Positions 31,325-39,711 of a DNA stretch of 64,000 bases are shown one piece after another. Source of the DNA: Rhodothermales bacterium (GTDB lineage: Bacteria > Bacteroidota > Rhodothermia > Rhodothermales > UBA10348); assembly GCA_040221055.1 (NCBI GenBank), contig JAVJVN010000014.1:177001-241000 (forward strand), in the 5' to 3' direction. Both the position numbers and the translations under genes were made by a program. The notes beneath the pieces are model-generated. The model saw only the letters and a program-made list of their open reading frames with translations. It was not told where the DNA came from and did no database searches. Numbering within the stretch: the stretch's first letter is position 1; each line of letters opens with the position of its first letter.

Positions 31325-32623
31325 ATGACCCAACTTTCCCGCTTGCTGGCCGTGTTGCTTATGAGCCTTCCGACCGTTGCCAACGCCCAGACCAACCTGT
31401 CCGATACTGAAAAGGCCATGGCGACCTTCATTGACGGTCGCTACGAGGATGCCATCGCGTACCTGGAGCGGGTGGTGAACATCAACAGTGGTTCCATGAA
31501 CTTCGACGGTGTCAAGGCCGTCGGAGCCGTGTTCGACCAGACGTTCATGGAGATGGGATTCCGCACCTGGTGGGTGGATGGCTCGGCGTTCGAGCGGGCC
31601 GGCCACCTTTTTGCCCAGCGCGGCACGCAGGGACCGCACATCCTGATGATCGGTCATCTGGATACGGTATTCGAGGACGACAGCGAATTCCAGACGTTTA
31701 CCCGCCTGGATGAGCATACGGCCATGGGGCCGGGGGTCATCGACATGAAGGGCGGCGACGTGGTGATCGTGGAAGTGCTCCGGGCACTCCAGCACATGGG
31801 CGTACTGGACGAGTTCACCATTACGGTTGCACTGATTGGCGACGAGGAATCGTCGGGCGATCCGCTGGAAGTCGGGCGTGCGTCGCTCGTGCAGGCGGCC
31901 AAGGACGCCGACATCGCACTGGCATTCGAGCCGGGGGACGGACGCCCGGAAACCGCTGTGGTGGCGCGCCGGGGGTTTACGGGCTGGGAGCTCCGGACGA
32001 CCGGTACCCGTGCCCATTCCTCGACGGTGTTCACGCCGAAATCGGGGTACGGAGCCATCTATGAAGCCTCCCGGATCCTGGTCGGGTTCTATGAAACCAT
32101 GGTCGGCGAGGAGCACCTGACGTTCAATCCGGGCGCCATCCTGGGCGGCACGACGCTGTCGTGGGACGATGAGAACGAAGAGGGGGAAGCCTTCGGAAAA
32201 TCGAATGTGATTGCCGGGCAGGCGCTCGTATCGGGTGATCTGCGGACGCTTTCACTGGAGCAACGGGCACGCGCCAAGGAGCGCATGATGGCGGTCGTGG
32301 AGGAGCATTTGCCGGGTACGGGGGCCACACTGACGTTCCGGGACAGTTATCCGCCCATGGGGCCGACCGACGGCAATCACCGCTTGCTGGAGCAACTCAG
32401 CGCCGTCAGCCAGGACCTGGGGCTGGGCCCGGTCGGTCCGGTGGATCCGGGCGAGGCGGGGGCCGCCGATATTTCTTTCGCGGCCGGTCATGTGGAGATG
32501 GCGCTGGACGGCCTGGGAATCCTCGGCGAGGGTACCCACACCACGCACGAGACGGCCGATCTGCGCACGCTTCCCATGCAGGTCAAGCGGGTGGCGCTGT
32601 TGCTTTACCGGATGAGCCGGTGA
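31325..32623 (+). CDS. M20 family metallopeptidase (glutamate carboxypeptidase-like), exported
   Basis: A 432-residue zinc peptidase with a signal peptide (ending TVANAQ). Metal-site motifs are present: GHLDTVFE with the first His and Asp, GVIDMKGG with the bridging Asp, GDEESSGD with the catalytic Glu and ligand, and the C-terminal THTTHET with the last His. It resembles glutamate carboxypeptidases that release C-terminal residues from peptides or folates. An upstream frame to 31250 exists, but the signal peptide starts at 31325. It overlaps the MarR gene by 4 nt. Confidence 0.9.
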   Translation: MTQLSRLLAVLLMSLPTVANAQTNLSDTEKAMATFIDGRYEDAIAYLERVVNINSGSMNFDGVKAVGAVFDQTFMEMGFRTWWVDGSAFERAGHLFAQRGTQGPHILMIGHLDTVFEDDSEFQTFTRLDEHTAMGPGVIDMKGGDVVIVEVLRALQHMGVLDEFTITVALIGDEESSGDPLEVGRASLVQAAKDADIALAFEPGDGRPETAVVARRGFTGWELRTTGTRAHSSTVFTPKSGYGAIYEASRILVGFYETMVGEEHLTFNPGAILGGTTLSWDDENEEGEAFGKSNVIAGQALVSGDLRTLSLEQRARAKERMMAVVEEHLPGTGATLTFRDSYPPMGPTDGNHRLLEQLSAVSQDLGLGPVGPVDPGEAGAADISFAAGHVEMALDGLGILGEGTHTTHETADLRTLPMQVKRVALLLYRMSR

Positions 32624-33042
32624 CGGACCGGTCAGCACAGGCCAAACAAACGGCCATTGCATTGCTGCGCACGGCATCGGTCGTCCGGCGGCAGTACGAG
32701 GCCCTCATGAACCGGCACGGCATTACCCTGCAGCAGTTCAATGTGCTGCGCATCCTGCGCGGAGCGGGTTCGCCGCTCCCGACCATGACGATTGCAGATC
32801 GCATGATCGAACCTGAACCCGGGATTACGCGATTGATCGGTCGCTTGGAGGCGAAAAGCCTGGTGGAGCGGCATCGGTGCCCGGAGGACAGCCGCCGGAT
32901 GCTTTGCGGCATTACGGAACAAGGGCTTTCGACCTTGCGTGAACTCGATGCGCCCGTCATCGAACTGGACGGGAGCATGTTTCCCGGCCTTCCGGACACG
33001 GATCTGGCCCGTCTCAGGGCCCTGCTGGAGCAGTCATCATGA
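32620..33042 (+). CDS. MarR family transcriptional regulator
   Basis: A 140-residue winged-helix regulator starting with GTG, whose TGA overlap (GTGA) couples it to the M20 gene. Recognition-helix and wing region: TMTIADRMIEPEPGITRLIGRLEAKSLVERHRCPEDSRRML (about residues 55-95), with the DxRR motif of MarR wings. Such proteins usually repress nearby genes and release DNA on binding a small ligand, so the M20-MarR-DUF6504 operon itself is the most likely target. No clear palindrome is visible upstream of 31325. Confidence 0.88.
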   Translation: MTDRSAQAKQTAIALLRTASVVRRQYEALMNRHGITLQQFNVLRILRGAGSPLPTMTIADRMIEPEPGITRLIGRLEAKSLVERHRCPEDSRRMLCGITEQGLSTLRELDAPVIELDGSMFPGLPDTDLARLRALLEQSS

Positions 33043-33272
33043 AACGCCGTTTTGAACCCATAGAAGTCGAGGTCACGCGCGGCTTGCCCGTGCTTGTGCA
33101 TCGGGCCAGCCGCGCGTACCGGGTCCAGTCCCTGCTGGACGCCTGGGTCGTGCAGGGCCGGTGGTGGGCCGACGAGGAGCGCCGGGTGTGTTTCCGGGTG
33201 GCCACCTCGGGCGGCATCATGGAACTCTATCGCTCCGGCGACCAGTGGACCCTGGCGCGGGTGGAAGACTGA
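33039..33272 (+). CDS. DUF6504 family protein
   Basis: A 77-residue soluble protein matching the DUF6504 pattern: F-EPIEVEV near the N-terminus, an AYRVQSLLDAWVVQGRWW segment and a C-terminal ELYRSGDQWTLARV. The function is unknown. Homologues are frequently found beside mutagenesis genes (ImuB, DnaE2) in other phyla; here it follows a MarR gene with an ATGA overlap instead. A relative position next to the orphan ImuB-like gene at 6908 is not seen (26 kb away). Confidence 0.75.
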   Translation: MKRRFEPIEVEVTRGLPVLVHRASRAYRVQSLLDAWVVQGRWWADEERRVCFRVATSGGIMELYRSGDQWTLARVED

Positions 33273-33285
33273 CCTTCGGGCCCGC

Positions 33286-34980
33286 TCAGGTGGACGACCC
33301 GGCTCCGTAGGCTTGGTCGTGAACGCCTGACACCGCCCGGCCGGACGGGTCGGCCATGCGGCTGAAGGAGGCATCCCAGGCCAACGCCTCGGGCGTGCTG
33401 CATGCCACCGATTTGCCTCCGGGAACGGTCCGGGCCGCCGATTCAAGCGGGAAATGCTCCTCGAAGATGGTGCGGTACAGGAAGCCTTCCTTCGTATCGG
33501 GTGTGTTGATGGGAAAGCGGAACGCGGCCCGCTCCAGGTCGGCGTCGGACACTTCGGCGGCGGCGTGGTCGCGAAGCGCATCTATCCAGCCGTAGCCCAC
33601 GCCATCGGAAAACTGCTCTTTCTGTCGGCGGTAGATGGCGTCGGGCAGCAGGTCGCGGCACGCATCCCGCAGGATCTGCTTTTCAATGCGGCCGTCCCGG
33701 ATGAGCTTGAGCTCGGGGTTCAGCGACATGGCTACGTCCAGGAATTCGAGGTCCAGGAACGGGACCCGCGCTTCAATGCCCCAGGCGGCCATGGACTTGT
33801 TCGCGCGGTTGCAGTCGAACAGGTGCAGCCGATCCAGCTTGCGCACGGTCTCCTCGTGGAATTCCCGGGCATCCGGGGCCTTGTGGAAGTAGAGATATCC
33901 GCCGAAAATCTCATCGGCTCCCTCGCCCGAAAGCACCATCTTGATGCCCATGGCGCGGATGCGTCGGGCCATCAGGAACATGGGGGTCGATGCGCGGATG
34001 GTCGTGACGTCGTACGTCTCGAGGTGGTAGACCACGTCCCGGAGCGCATCGAGACCTTCCTGTATGGTGAAGATGAGCCCGTGGTGCACCGTCCCGATGT
34101 GTTCGGCCACGCGTTCGGCGGCGGCCAGGTCGGGGGATCCCTCGAGGCCGATGGCAAAGGAGTGCAGGCGGGGCCACCAGGCCGGCGACGCATCGTTGTC
34201 ATCCACGCGATTGGCTGCAAATTGGGCCGCCAGGGCGGCCGTGATCGAGGAGTCGAGACCGCCCGATAGCAGCACGCCGTAGGGGACATCGCCCATCAGT
34301 TGGCGGTGCACGGCATCCTCCAATGCCCTTCGCAGGCGTCGGGCAGCGAGGGCCGGGTCGGTGTCGGCGTGCCGGACGTGCTCCCATTCCCGCCATTCCG
34401 GGTTCCAGTACCGGGTGGGGGTGGATTCTGTGGGCGACACCAGCACGTGACCGGGCATGAACAGATCCACCTGCCGGCAGACCGGTGTGAGGGCCTTCAA
34501 TTCCGATGCCACCAGGAACTGGCCATCCGCGTCGAACCCCGTGTAGAGCGGAATGACGCCCAGCGGATCGCGGGCAATGACCGCGGTGTCCTGCTGCGTA
34601 TCGTACAGGATGAATGCGAAAATGCCGTTCAGCCGCGCAACACCCATGGGGCCCTCGGCGGCGAGGAGGGGAATGATGACTTCGCAGTCCGATTGCGTGC
34701 GGAAGGCATAGTCCGGGAATTCCCGGCGCAAGGCCACGTGATTGTAGATTTCTCCGTTGACGGCTAGTACATACCGTCCGTCCGGGCTCACCAGGGGTTG
34801 GGCACCGTGGGCCACGTCCACGATGGACAGGCGCTCATGCGCGAGCACGGCCCGGTCGTTGGCAAAAATGCCCGACCAGTCCGGTCCGCGATGACGCTGC
34901 AGTTTGGAAAGTTCAAGCGCCTGGCTGCGGACGTCAGCCGGGTCGGTACGAAGTTGGAGGATGCCGAGGATGGAGCACAT
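33286..34980 (-). CDS. asnB: Asparagine synthase (glutamine-hydrolysing)
   Basis: Makes asparagine from aspartate, ATP and glutamine in the cytoplasm. It has 564 residues, close to E. coli AsnB. The N-terminal glutaminase begins MCSILGI, giving the nucleophile Cys2 after Met removal, and contains the NGEIYNH motif. The synthetase domain has the pyrophosphatase loop LLSGGLDSS and the GEGADEIFGGYLYFHKAP segment. It is monocistronic between converging and diverging neighbours. No regulatory element is evident. Confidence 0.96.
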   Translation of the reverse strand: MCSILGILQLRTDPADVRSQALELSKLQRHRGPDWSGIFANDRAVLAHERLSIVDVAHGAQPLVSPDGRYVLAVNGEIYNHVALRREFPDYAFRTQSDCEVIIPLLAAEGPMGVARLNGIFAFILYDTQQDTAVIARDPLGVIPLYTGFDADGQFLVASELKALTPVCRQVDLFMPGHVLVSPTESTPTRYWNPEWREWEHVRHADTDPALAARRLRRALEDAVHRQLMGDVPYGVLLSGGLDSSITAALAAQFAANRVDDNDASPAWWPRLHSFAIGLEGSPDLAAAERVAEHIGTVHHGLIFTIQEGLDALRDVVYHLETYDVTTIRASTPMFLMARRIRAMGIKMVLSGEGADEIFGGYLYFHKAPDAREFHEETVRKLDRLHLFDCNRANKSMAAWGIEARVPFLDLEFLDVAMSLNPELKLIRDGRIEKQILRDACRDLLPDAIYRRQKEQFSDGVGYGWIDALRDHAAAEVSDADLERAAFRFPINTPDTKEGFLYRTIFEEHFPLESAARTVPGGKSVACSTPEALAWDASFSRMADPSGRAVSGVHDQAYGAGSST

Positions 34981-35048
34981 GTCGGGTGTGGAGACAGAAA
35001 CGGGAAAGCGTGTCTGTCATGTACCCCACAAACGTCCTGAGGATTCAA

Positions 35049-37139
35049 TCACCGCTGCAATTCCGTCGTCACCCCGGACATGATTTCGTTGACCAGCCAA
35101 TCCATGTCGTAAACGGCACGCAAGGCTTCCAGCATGCCACGCGAATCGACGGCCACGGAACGGCCGTGCTCGGTCTGGTAAATGAAGGCCGACGGCAGGA
35201 ATTCAATGTTGCCGTCGAAAATCAATCCTACGACTTCCAGATCCTTGTTCAGAAGCGGAGAACCGGAGTTTCCCCCCACGATGTCGCTGGTCGTGACCAG
35301 GTTCATGGGCGTGGAACGGTCGAAGTCCGGCCCGGCGTCCAGCCAGCGGGCCGGCAGATCCCATTCACCCGTGCCATTGGCATCGAGGGCATGGCTGAAA
35401 TAGCGGTCGTAGAGACCGTGGAAGGTCGTGAATGCCGGAGCATGGGTCCCGTTGTACATGTAGGACGCGACGACGCCATCGGCCAGGCGCAGCGAAAACG
35501 TGGCATCCGGCGGCCGGGCCGTTCCGTAGATGTCGTATCGGATGCGTCCGTGCAGGGCGTTCAACTCGGCTTCCCGTGCACCGAGGCCCGAAGCTGCGCT
35601 CCGGAATGCGCGCCAGCGTTCCATGTACGGGGCGACTGCAGCCACGGCTGGATCGTCGAAGGTCAGGTCGGACAGGTCCATCTCCGCCCCGGGGGCCAGC
35701 ATGGATCCCTCAAATACGGCCTGGCTGACGGCCTCGGACGTCGCGGTCGCATCCGTTCCCAGGAGGGTCCAGAAGGCCGTCAAACGCTGCTCGAAGAACC
35801 GCCGATCAATGTCCGGGTCGCCATCGGGAATGGCCTTCAGGGCGGCTTCCAGGCGCTCCGTATCGGCGCCTGTGGCCTTCAAGGTCAGGTATTCCCAGGC
35901 GAGCGCCGCACGCTGCATGGTGGCGGACGCCAGGCTGGACTGGGGCGTAAAGGACAGGAATGCCTCGTATTCGGCGGCCAGCTCGCGTTTTTCGGCCTGG
36001 ATGGCGGCCAACTCCGCGACGACGGTGCTCTCAGGGGCATCCTGGAGGAACGTCCTCTCGGTATCGCGGCGTTTGGCCATCACAACGGGGTCATTCAGTC
36101 CCTTTACCCTTCCGGTGTACAGCTTTTCGGAATTCTTGAGGCTGAAAAACCGGTTCAGGAGCGCATCGGATGGATTCGCTTCATAAACACGCGAGAGCGC
36201 ATTTATCCGCATCCTGAGCAGATCCAGGAGGGCCCGCTCCTGCACGTCGCGCCGCCATTCCAATTGCGCCACCGTCTCCAGGCGCAGCGTGGAACCGGGA
36301 TTCCCGATCACGAATACCGCGTCGCCCTCGGCCGCACCGTCCGCACTCCACGCGAAATAGTGTTCCGGCGCGTAGGGCTGGCCGTTTTCGTAGACCCGGA
36401 AGAACGTCATGTCGAGCGCATACCGCGGGTACGTGAAGTTGTCGGTGTCCCCGCCGAAATAGCCCAGGTTCAGTTCGGGGGCCATGACCAGGCGGATGTC
36501 GGTATAGCGTCGGAACGTGTAGGCGGAGTACATGCCTCCACTGTAGAGGCTGATGATCTGGATGTGGTGGCCATCGGGCACGTCCTGCTCCATGCGCTCC
36601 TGCACAGCTGCGATGGCTTCCTGGCGGGCGACCGCCTTTTCAGCCGGCGTTTCGGCACGCTCCACGGCCTGCTGGATCTCCACCGTGACGTCGGTCAAGG
36701 CCACGAGCTGGTCCACGTACAGGCCCGGTACCGGACGTTCTGCGGCCCGATCCTCTGCCATGAACCCATCTTCGAGCAGGGATTCACCGGGCCCGGAGAC
36801 CTGGGCCACGGAGCCACGGCCGCAATGGTGGTTGGTCATGACCAATCCGAGAGGAGACACGAAACTGGCCGAACAGTTCGGCAGCCGGAGTGCGCCAAGA
36901 CGCGCCTTCTCGAACCAGGCTTCGTCGGGCGTGAAGCCATACGTGTCGGCGATATGTTCAACGGGAGGAGCGTCGAAGGTCCACATCTTTCCGTTGTCGA
37001 AGGTACCGGCGCGGACGGTGTCCTGGGCCGTACCCGGGACGGATCCCGCCATCAGGGCCAACCCGAGAAGGAAGGGGGTGATGCGCTGCAGGGTGGCGCG
37101 GATGGGGAGGATGCGTCTGTGGGGGTTGCTCATGGCCAT
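35049..37139 (-). CDS. S46 family dipeptidyl peptidase (DPP7/DPP11 type)
   Basis: A 696-residue periplasmic serine peptidase of the Bacteroidota-typical S46 family, with a chymotrypsin-like double-barrel fold and signal peptide. The catalytic His is in TNHHCG (about residue 105) and the nucleophile Ser in GGNSGSP near the C-terminus. The residue 18 positions after that Ser is Gly (FDGN); in P. gingivalis and P. endodontalis enzymes Gly here goes with DPP7-like preference for hydrophobic P1 and Arg with DPP11. By this inference the enzyme is DPP7-like. The ATG at 37133 is an alternative start. Confidence 0.93.
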   Translation of the reverse strand: MAMSNPHRRILPIRATLQRITPFLLGLALMAGSVPGTAQDTVRAGTFDNGKMWTFDAPPVEHIADTYGFTPDEAWFEKARLGALRLPNCSASFVSPLGLVMTNHHCGRGSVAQVSGPGESLLEDGFMAEDRAAERPVPGLYVDQLVALTDVTVEIQQAVERAETPAEKAVARQEAIAAVQERMEQDVPDGHHIQIISLYSGGMYSAYTFRRYTDIRLVMAPELNLGYFGGDTDNFTYPRYALDMTFFRVYENGQPYAPEHYFAWSADGAAEGDAVFVIGNPGSTLRLETVAQLEWRRDVQERALLDLLRMRINALSRVYEANPSDALLNRFFSLKNSEKLYTGRVKGLNDPVVMAKRRDTERTFLQDAPESTVVAELAAIQAEKRELAAEYEAFLSFTPQSSLASATMQRAALAWEYLTLKATGADTERLEAALKAIPDGDPDIDRRFFEQRLTAFWTLLGTDATATSEAVSQAVFEGSMLAPGAEMDLSDLTFDDPAVAAVAPYMERWRAFRSAASGLGAREAELNALHGRIRYDIYGTARPPDATFSLRLADGVVASYMYNGTHAPAFTTFHGLYDRYFSHALDANGTGEWDLPARWLDAGPDFDRSTPMNLVTTSDIVGGNSGSPLLNKDLEVVGLIFDGNIEFLPSAFIYQTEHGRSVAVDSRGMLEALRAVYDMDWLVNEIMSGVTTELQR

Positions 37140-37297
37140 GTGGGGTTCTGTTCAACCTGCAATTGACGAAGCCCCGCATTGTCCAGCCGTCAGGCAACTC
37201 CGCCCGCCTGCGTAGTGGAAAATCGGACAGGATCAAAGCGGTCCTTCATTCCGTGTCATACACACGAAAATCCATCAACGACTCCCTGTAGAACCCC

Positions 37298-37684
37298 ATG
37301 TCCTACTACTTTGCCAAGACCCTCCCGGGATCCATGACCGACGTGGAAGAGCGGACGACTGCCGCGCTGAAGGAAAAAGGCTTCGGCGTGCTGACTGAAA
37401 TCGATATCCAGGCCACCATGAAGAAGAAGCTGGACAAGGATATGGCCGGGTACAAAATCCTGGGTGCGTGCAACCCGCCCCTGGCGTTCCAGGCCTTGAC
37501 CGCCGAGCCACACATCGGTCTCATGCTGCCGTGCAATGTCATCCTGAGGGACGTGGGGAACGGCCAGGTTGAAGTCGCTGCCGTGGATCCTGTGGCATCC
37601 ATGGCGGCGGTTCAGAATGACGACCTTGGCGGAGTGGCCACGGATGTCCGCGACCGCCTCCGCCAGGTCATCGAGGGGTTATAG
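37298..37684 (+). CDS. DUF302 family protein
   Basis: A 128-residue cytoplasmic protein. DUF302 signatures are present: TTAALKEKGFGVLTEIDIQATMKKKL (about residues 20-45), GYKILGACNPPLAFQAL and GLMLPCNVILRD, which carries the conserved PCN. The biochemical role is unknown; the conserved Cys and acidic residues suggest a metal or redox role. The ATG at 37298 follows a 158-bp divergent region shared with the S46 peptidase gene, in which I see no distinct motif. Confidence 0.9.
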   Translation: MSYYFAKTLPGSMTDVEERTTAALKEKGFGVLTEIDIQATMKKKLDKDMAGYKILGACNPPLAFQALTAEPHIGLMLPCNVILRDVGNGQVEVAAVDPVASMAAVQNDDLGGVATDVRDRLRQVIEGL

Positions 37685-37702
37685 GACACGCCCTGCCAGG
37701 TC

Positions 37703-38194
37703 CTATTGTCCCTGACGGCCGTGTTGGTGGCCCTGCATTCCGCCTTGCATTCCGCCGCCTTGCATCGGTTTGGCCTCCAGCGTCATGATGTAGTCGACAA
37801 TGTGGCCCAACTGCTCGTCAGTCAGTTGCGGCTGCGCTGGCATGAGCCCGAATCGTTCAATTGCATGCGCGGGCAGGAGCGATGCTTCAGCCGACGGTTT
37901 GCGGACGTATGTCATGATGGCCGTGCGCACGGAGTCTTCGGTGGAGAGGGCCTGGCGATAATGTCGTACGACCATGGCCATGGGCGGAGCCGCCAGCACT
38001 GGAGGCTGTTCGGAGTGGCACATGGCGCAGACGAGCCCGAAGAGTTGCTTGCCCGGGTTTTCCATGTCCAGGACGGCGGTTTCTTGCGACAAGGCATCTT
38101 TCGGCGATCCGGCCAAGAGGAGCAACAGCGCGAGCCCCGTTGCGGCGAGGGTGGTCGGCAGTGTGGATTTTGAATGATGGATGGTCGTATGCAT
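37703..38194 (-). CDS. Cytochrome c family protein
   Basis: A 163-residue exported protein. A signal-like hydrophobic stretch (ATGLALLLLLAGS) precedes a single haem site CAMCH at about residues 56-60. A candidate distal Met is in FGLMPAQPQLTDEQLGHIVDYIMTL, the closing helix of class I cytochromes. The C-terminal 20 residues form a Met/Gly/Gln/His tail (repeated MQGG) that could bind copper. I chose the ATG at 38194 because it precedes the signal; upstream reading frame is not protein-like. Confidence 0.85.
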   Translation of the reverse strand: MHTTIHHSKSTLPTTLAATGLALLLLLAGSPKDALSQETAVLDMENPGKQLFGLVCAMCHSEQPPVLAAPPMAMVVRHYRQALSTEDSVRTAIMTYVRKPSAEASLLPAHAIERFGLMPAQPQLTDEQLGHIVDYIMTLEAKPMQGGGMQGGMQGHQHGRQGQ

Positions 38195-38286
38195 GATGGG
38201 TACCGGATTGATGTCAACGGACAGTATCGGGGATGACATGTCGTCCCGGAATCGGGTCAAACGCCTACCGGAGACCGGGGAATCCA

Positions 38287-38835
38287 CTACGCCATCCGTG
38301 CTTGCCAGGTGCGGTAGCCGACCACCGAAAGCACCCAGTACACGCCGTACAATCCCGCCGTCAGCCACAGGCCTCTGTCCACGTAGACACCCACGGCCAC
38401 CAGGTTGATGATGAACCAGAACGCCCAGTGCTGCATGTACTTGCGGGCCATGAGGTACTGGGCAGCGAAGCTGGCTGTGGTCGTGAAGGCATCCGCCCAG
38501 GGCAGTGCGGCGTCCGTCCACGAGGCCATGGCCCATCCCCAGAGCGCCGAGCCGACCAACGTGGCTGCGACCCAGAGCAGGAGGGGGCGCCGGGCGAGGT
38601 GCGTGATGGCAAGATGGCCGTGACCGGCGCCCCCACGCAACCATGTCCACCATCCATACAGCTGCATGCCGACGTAGAACACATGCAGGATGACGTCGGA
38701 ATACAGCTGCGCGTCGAAGAAAATGAACACGTACAACCCCACCGACAGGAGCCCCACGGGCCACGTGGCCACATGCTCCCGCGTGGCCAGGAAAACGGCC
38801 ACGATTCCGGAAACAACCGCGATGACTTCGAGCAT
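38287..38835 (-). CDS. pnuC: PnuC-type nicotinamide mononucleotide/riboside transporter
   Basis: A 182-residue inner-membrane protein with six to seven hydrophobic helices. Its Trp-rich signature (VATWPVGLLSVGLYVFIFF, GMQLYGWWTWLRG, and WFIINLVAVGVYVDRGLWLTAGLYGVYWVLSVVGY by position) is diagnostic of PnuC vitamin transporters. These take up nicotinamide riboside or related NAD precursors by facilitated diffusion. No NadR kinase is adjacent. It diverges from the ABC operon, with 105 bp between the starts. Confidence 0.93.
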   Translation of the reverse strand: MLEVIAVVSGIVAVFLATREHVATWPVGLLSVGLYVFIFFDAQLYSDVILHVFYVGMQLYGWWTWLRGGAGHGHLAITHLARRPLLLWVAATLVGSALWGWAMASWTDAALPWADAFTTTASFAAQYLMARKYMQHWAFWFIINLVAVGVYVDRGLWLTAGLYGVYWVLSVVGYRTWQARMA

Positions 38836-38929
38836 GACAAACGACGTTCAGCGAACGATTCACGGGGAAGGTTTCCGGAAAAGCGGCCCGGACGTGTGGC
38901 AGGACGCGAACCAACGGGGGCCGGTCACC

Positions 38930-38983
38930 GTGCAACGCCCATGAATGAACCTGCCCGCGGTGCAACGCGCATGAACGACCCTG
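38930..38983 (+). repeat. 30-bp direct duplication at the ABC ATPase start
   Basis: The stretches GTGCAACGCCCATGAATGAA (38930-38949) and GTGCAACGCGCATGAACGAC (38960-38979) are near-identical and 30 bp apart, giving two in-frame ATG codons (38941, 38971) with the same upstream context. The unit is a multiple of three, so either start gives the same protein core. Confidence 0.55.
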
Positions 38984-39711
38984 TCCAGACCCGGATCCCC
39001 CGCGAAGATTTCATCGCGCTGCACCGTGTATCCAAATCCTACGGTGACAGCGGGGCGGTCCGCGACGTGCTGAAGTCCCTGGACTTCACGATTGCGGAGG
39101 GTGCCTTCGTGGCCCTGCTCGGCCGCAGCGGCGCGGGAAAGAGCACACTCCTGAACCTTCTGGGCGGTCTGGATGTCCCCACATCGGGCGAAATCCACAT
39201 TGCCGGGACGCGGTTGGATGTCCTTGATGACGACGCCCGGACCCTGTATCGTCGCCGGCACATCGGGTTTGTTTTCCAGTCCTACAACCTCGTACCAACA
39301 CTGAACGTGTTGGACAATGTCATGCTGCCCATGGAGTTGGCAGGGACCAAAAAAGGTGACGACTCCGGCCCTCGAAGCCAGGCACGGGCACTGTTGGCAG
39401 AGGTGGGGCTCGGCGACCGCCATGCAGAATGGCCCGACCGGTTGTCGGGCGGCGAACAGCAGCGGGTGGCCATAGCCCGGGCGCTGGCCCACCAGCCCAT
39501 GCTGCTCCTGGCCGACGAGCCCACCGGCAATCTGGATTACTCCACCGGGCGGACGGTCATGGACCTGCTCCACCGGCTCGTCCGGGAAACCCGCACGACC
39601 ATGCTGGTGGTGACCCACGACCGGGACTTCCTGCAAGCATCGGACCGCATTGTACGCATGCACGATGGCCGGATGGTCGACATTTCGTACGACGAAGCGG
39701 TGGCATCGTGA
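38941..39711 (+). CDS. ABC transporter ATP-binding protein (LolD/MacB type)
   Basis: A 256-residue ATPase, or 246 if the second of two duplicated starts (38971) is used. It has Walker [11 protein letters not shown]-loop in [13 protein letters not shown], signature [15 protein letters not shown], Walker B LLLADEPT and the H-loop His in VVTHD. The class is the LolD/MacB/AttE group that drives lipoprotein or envelope-substrate extrusion with FtsX-type permeases. It overlaps the permease gene (GTGA), which is therefore its partner. The reading frame further upstream (to 38233) is antisense to pnuC and ignored. Confidence 0.93.
   Translation: MNEPARGATRMNDPVQTRIPREDFIALHRVSKSYGDSGAVRDVLKSLDFTIAEGAFVALLGRSGAGKSTLLNLLGGLDVPTSGEIHIAGTRLDVLDDDARTLYRRRHIGFVFQSYNLVPTLNVLDNVMLPMELAGTKKGDDSGPRSQARALLAEVGLGDRHAEWPDRLSGGEQQRVAIARALAHQPMLLLADEPTGNLDYSTGRTVMDLLHRLVRETRTTMLVVTHDRDFLQASDRIVRMHDGRMVDISYDEAVAS

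Noticed and set aside
38233-38940. Upstream extension of the ABC ATPase frame
   Set aside because: It is antisense to pnuC, has no ABC-domain homology pattern and lacks hydrophobic or catalytic motifs.
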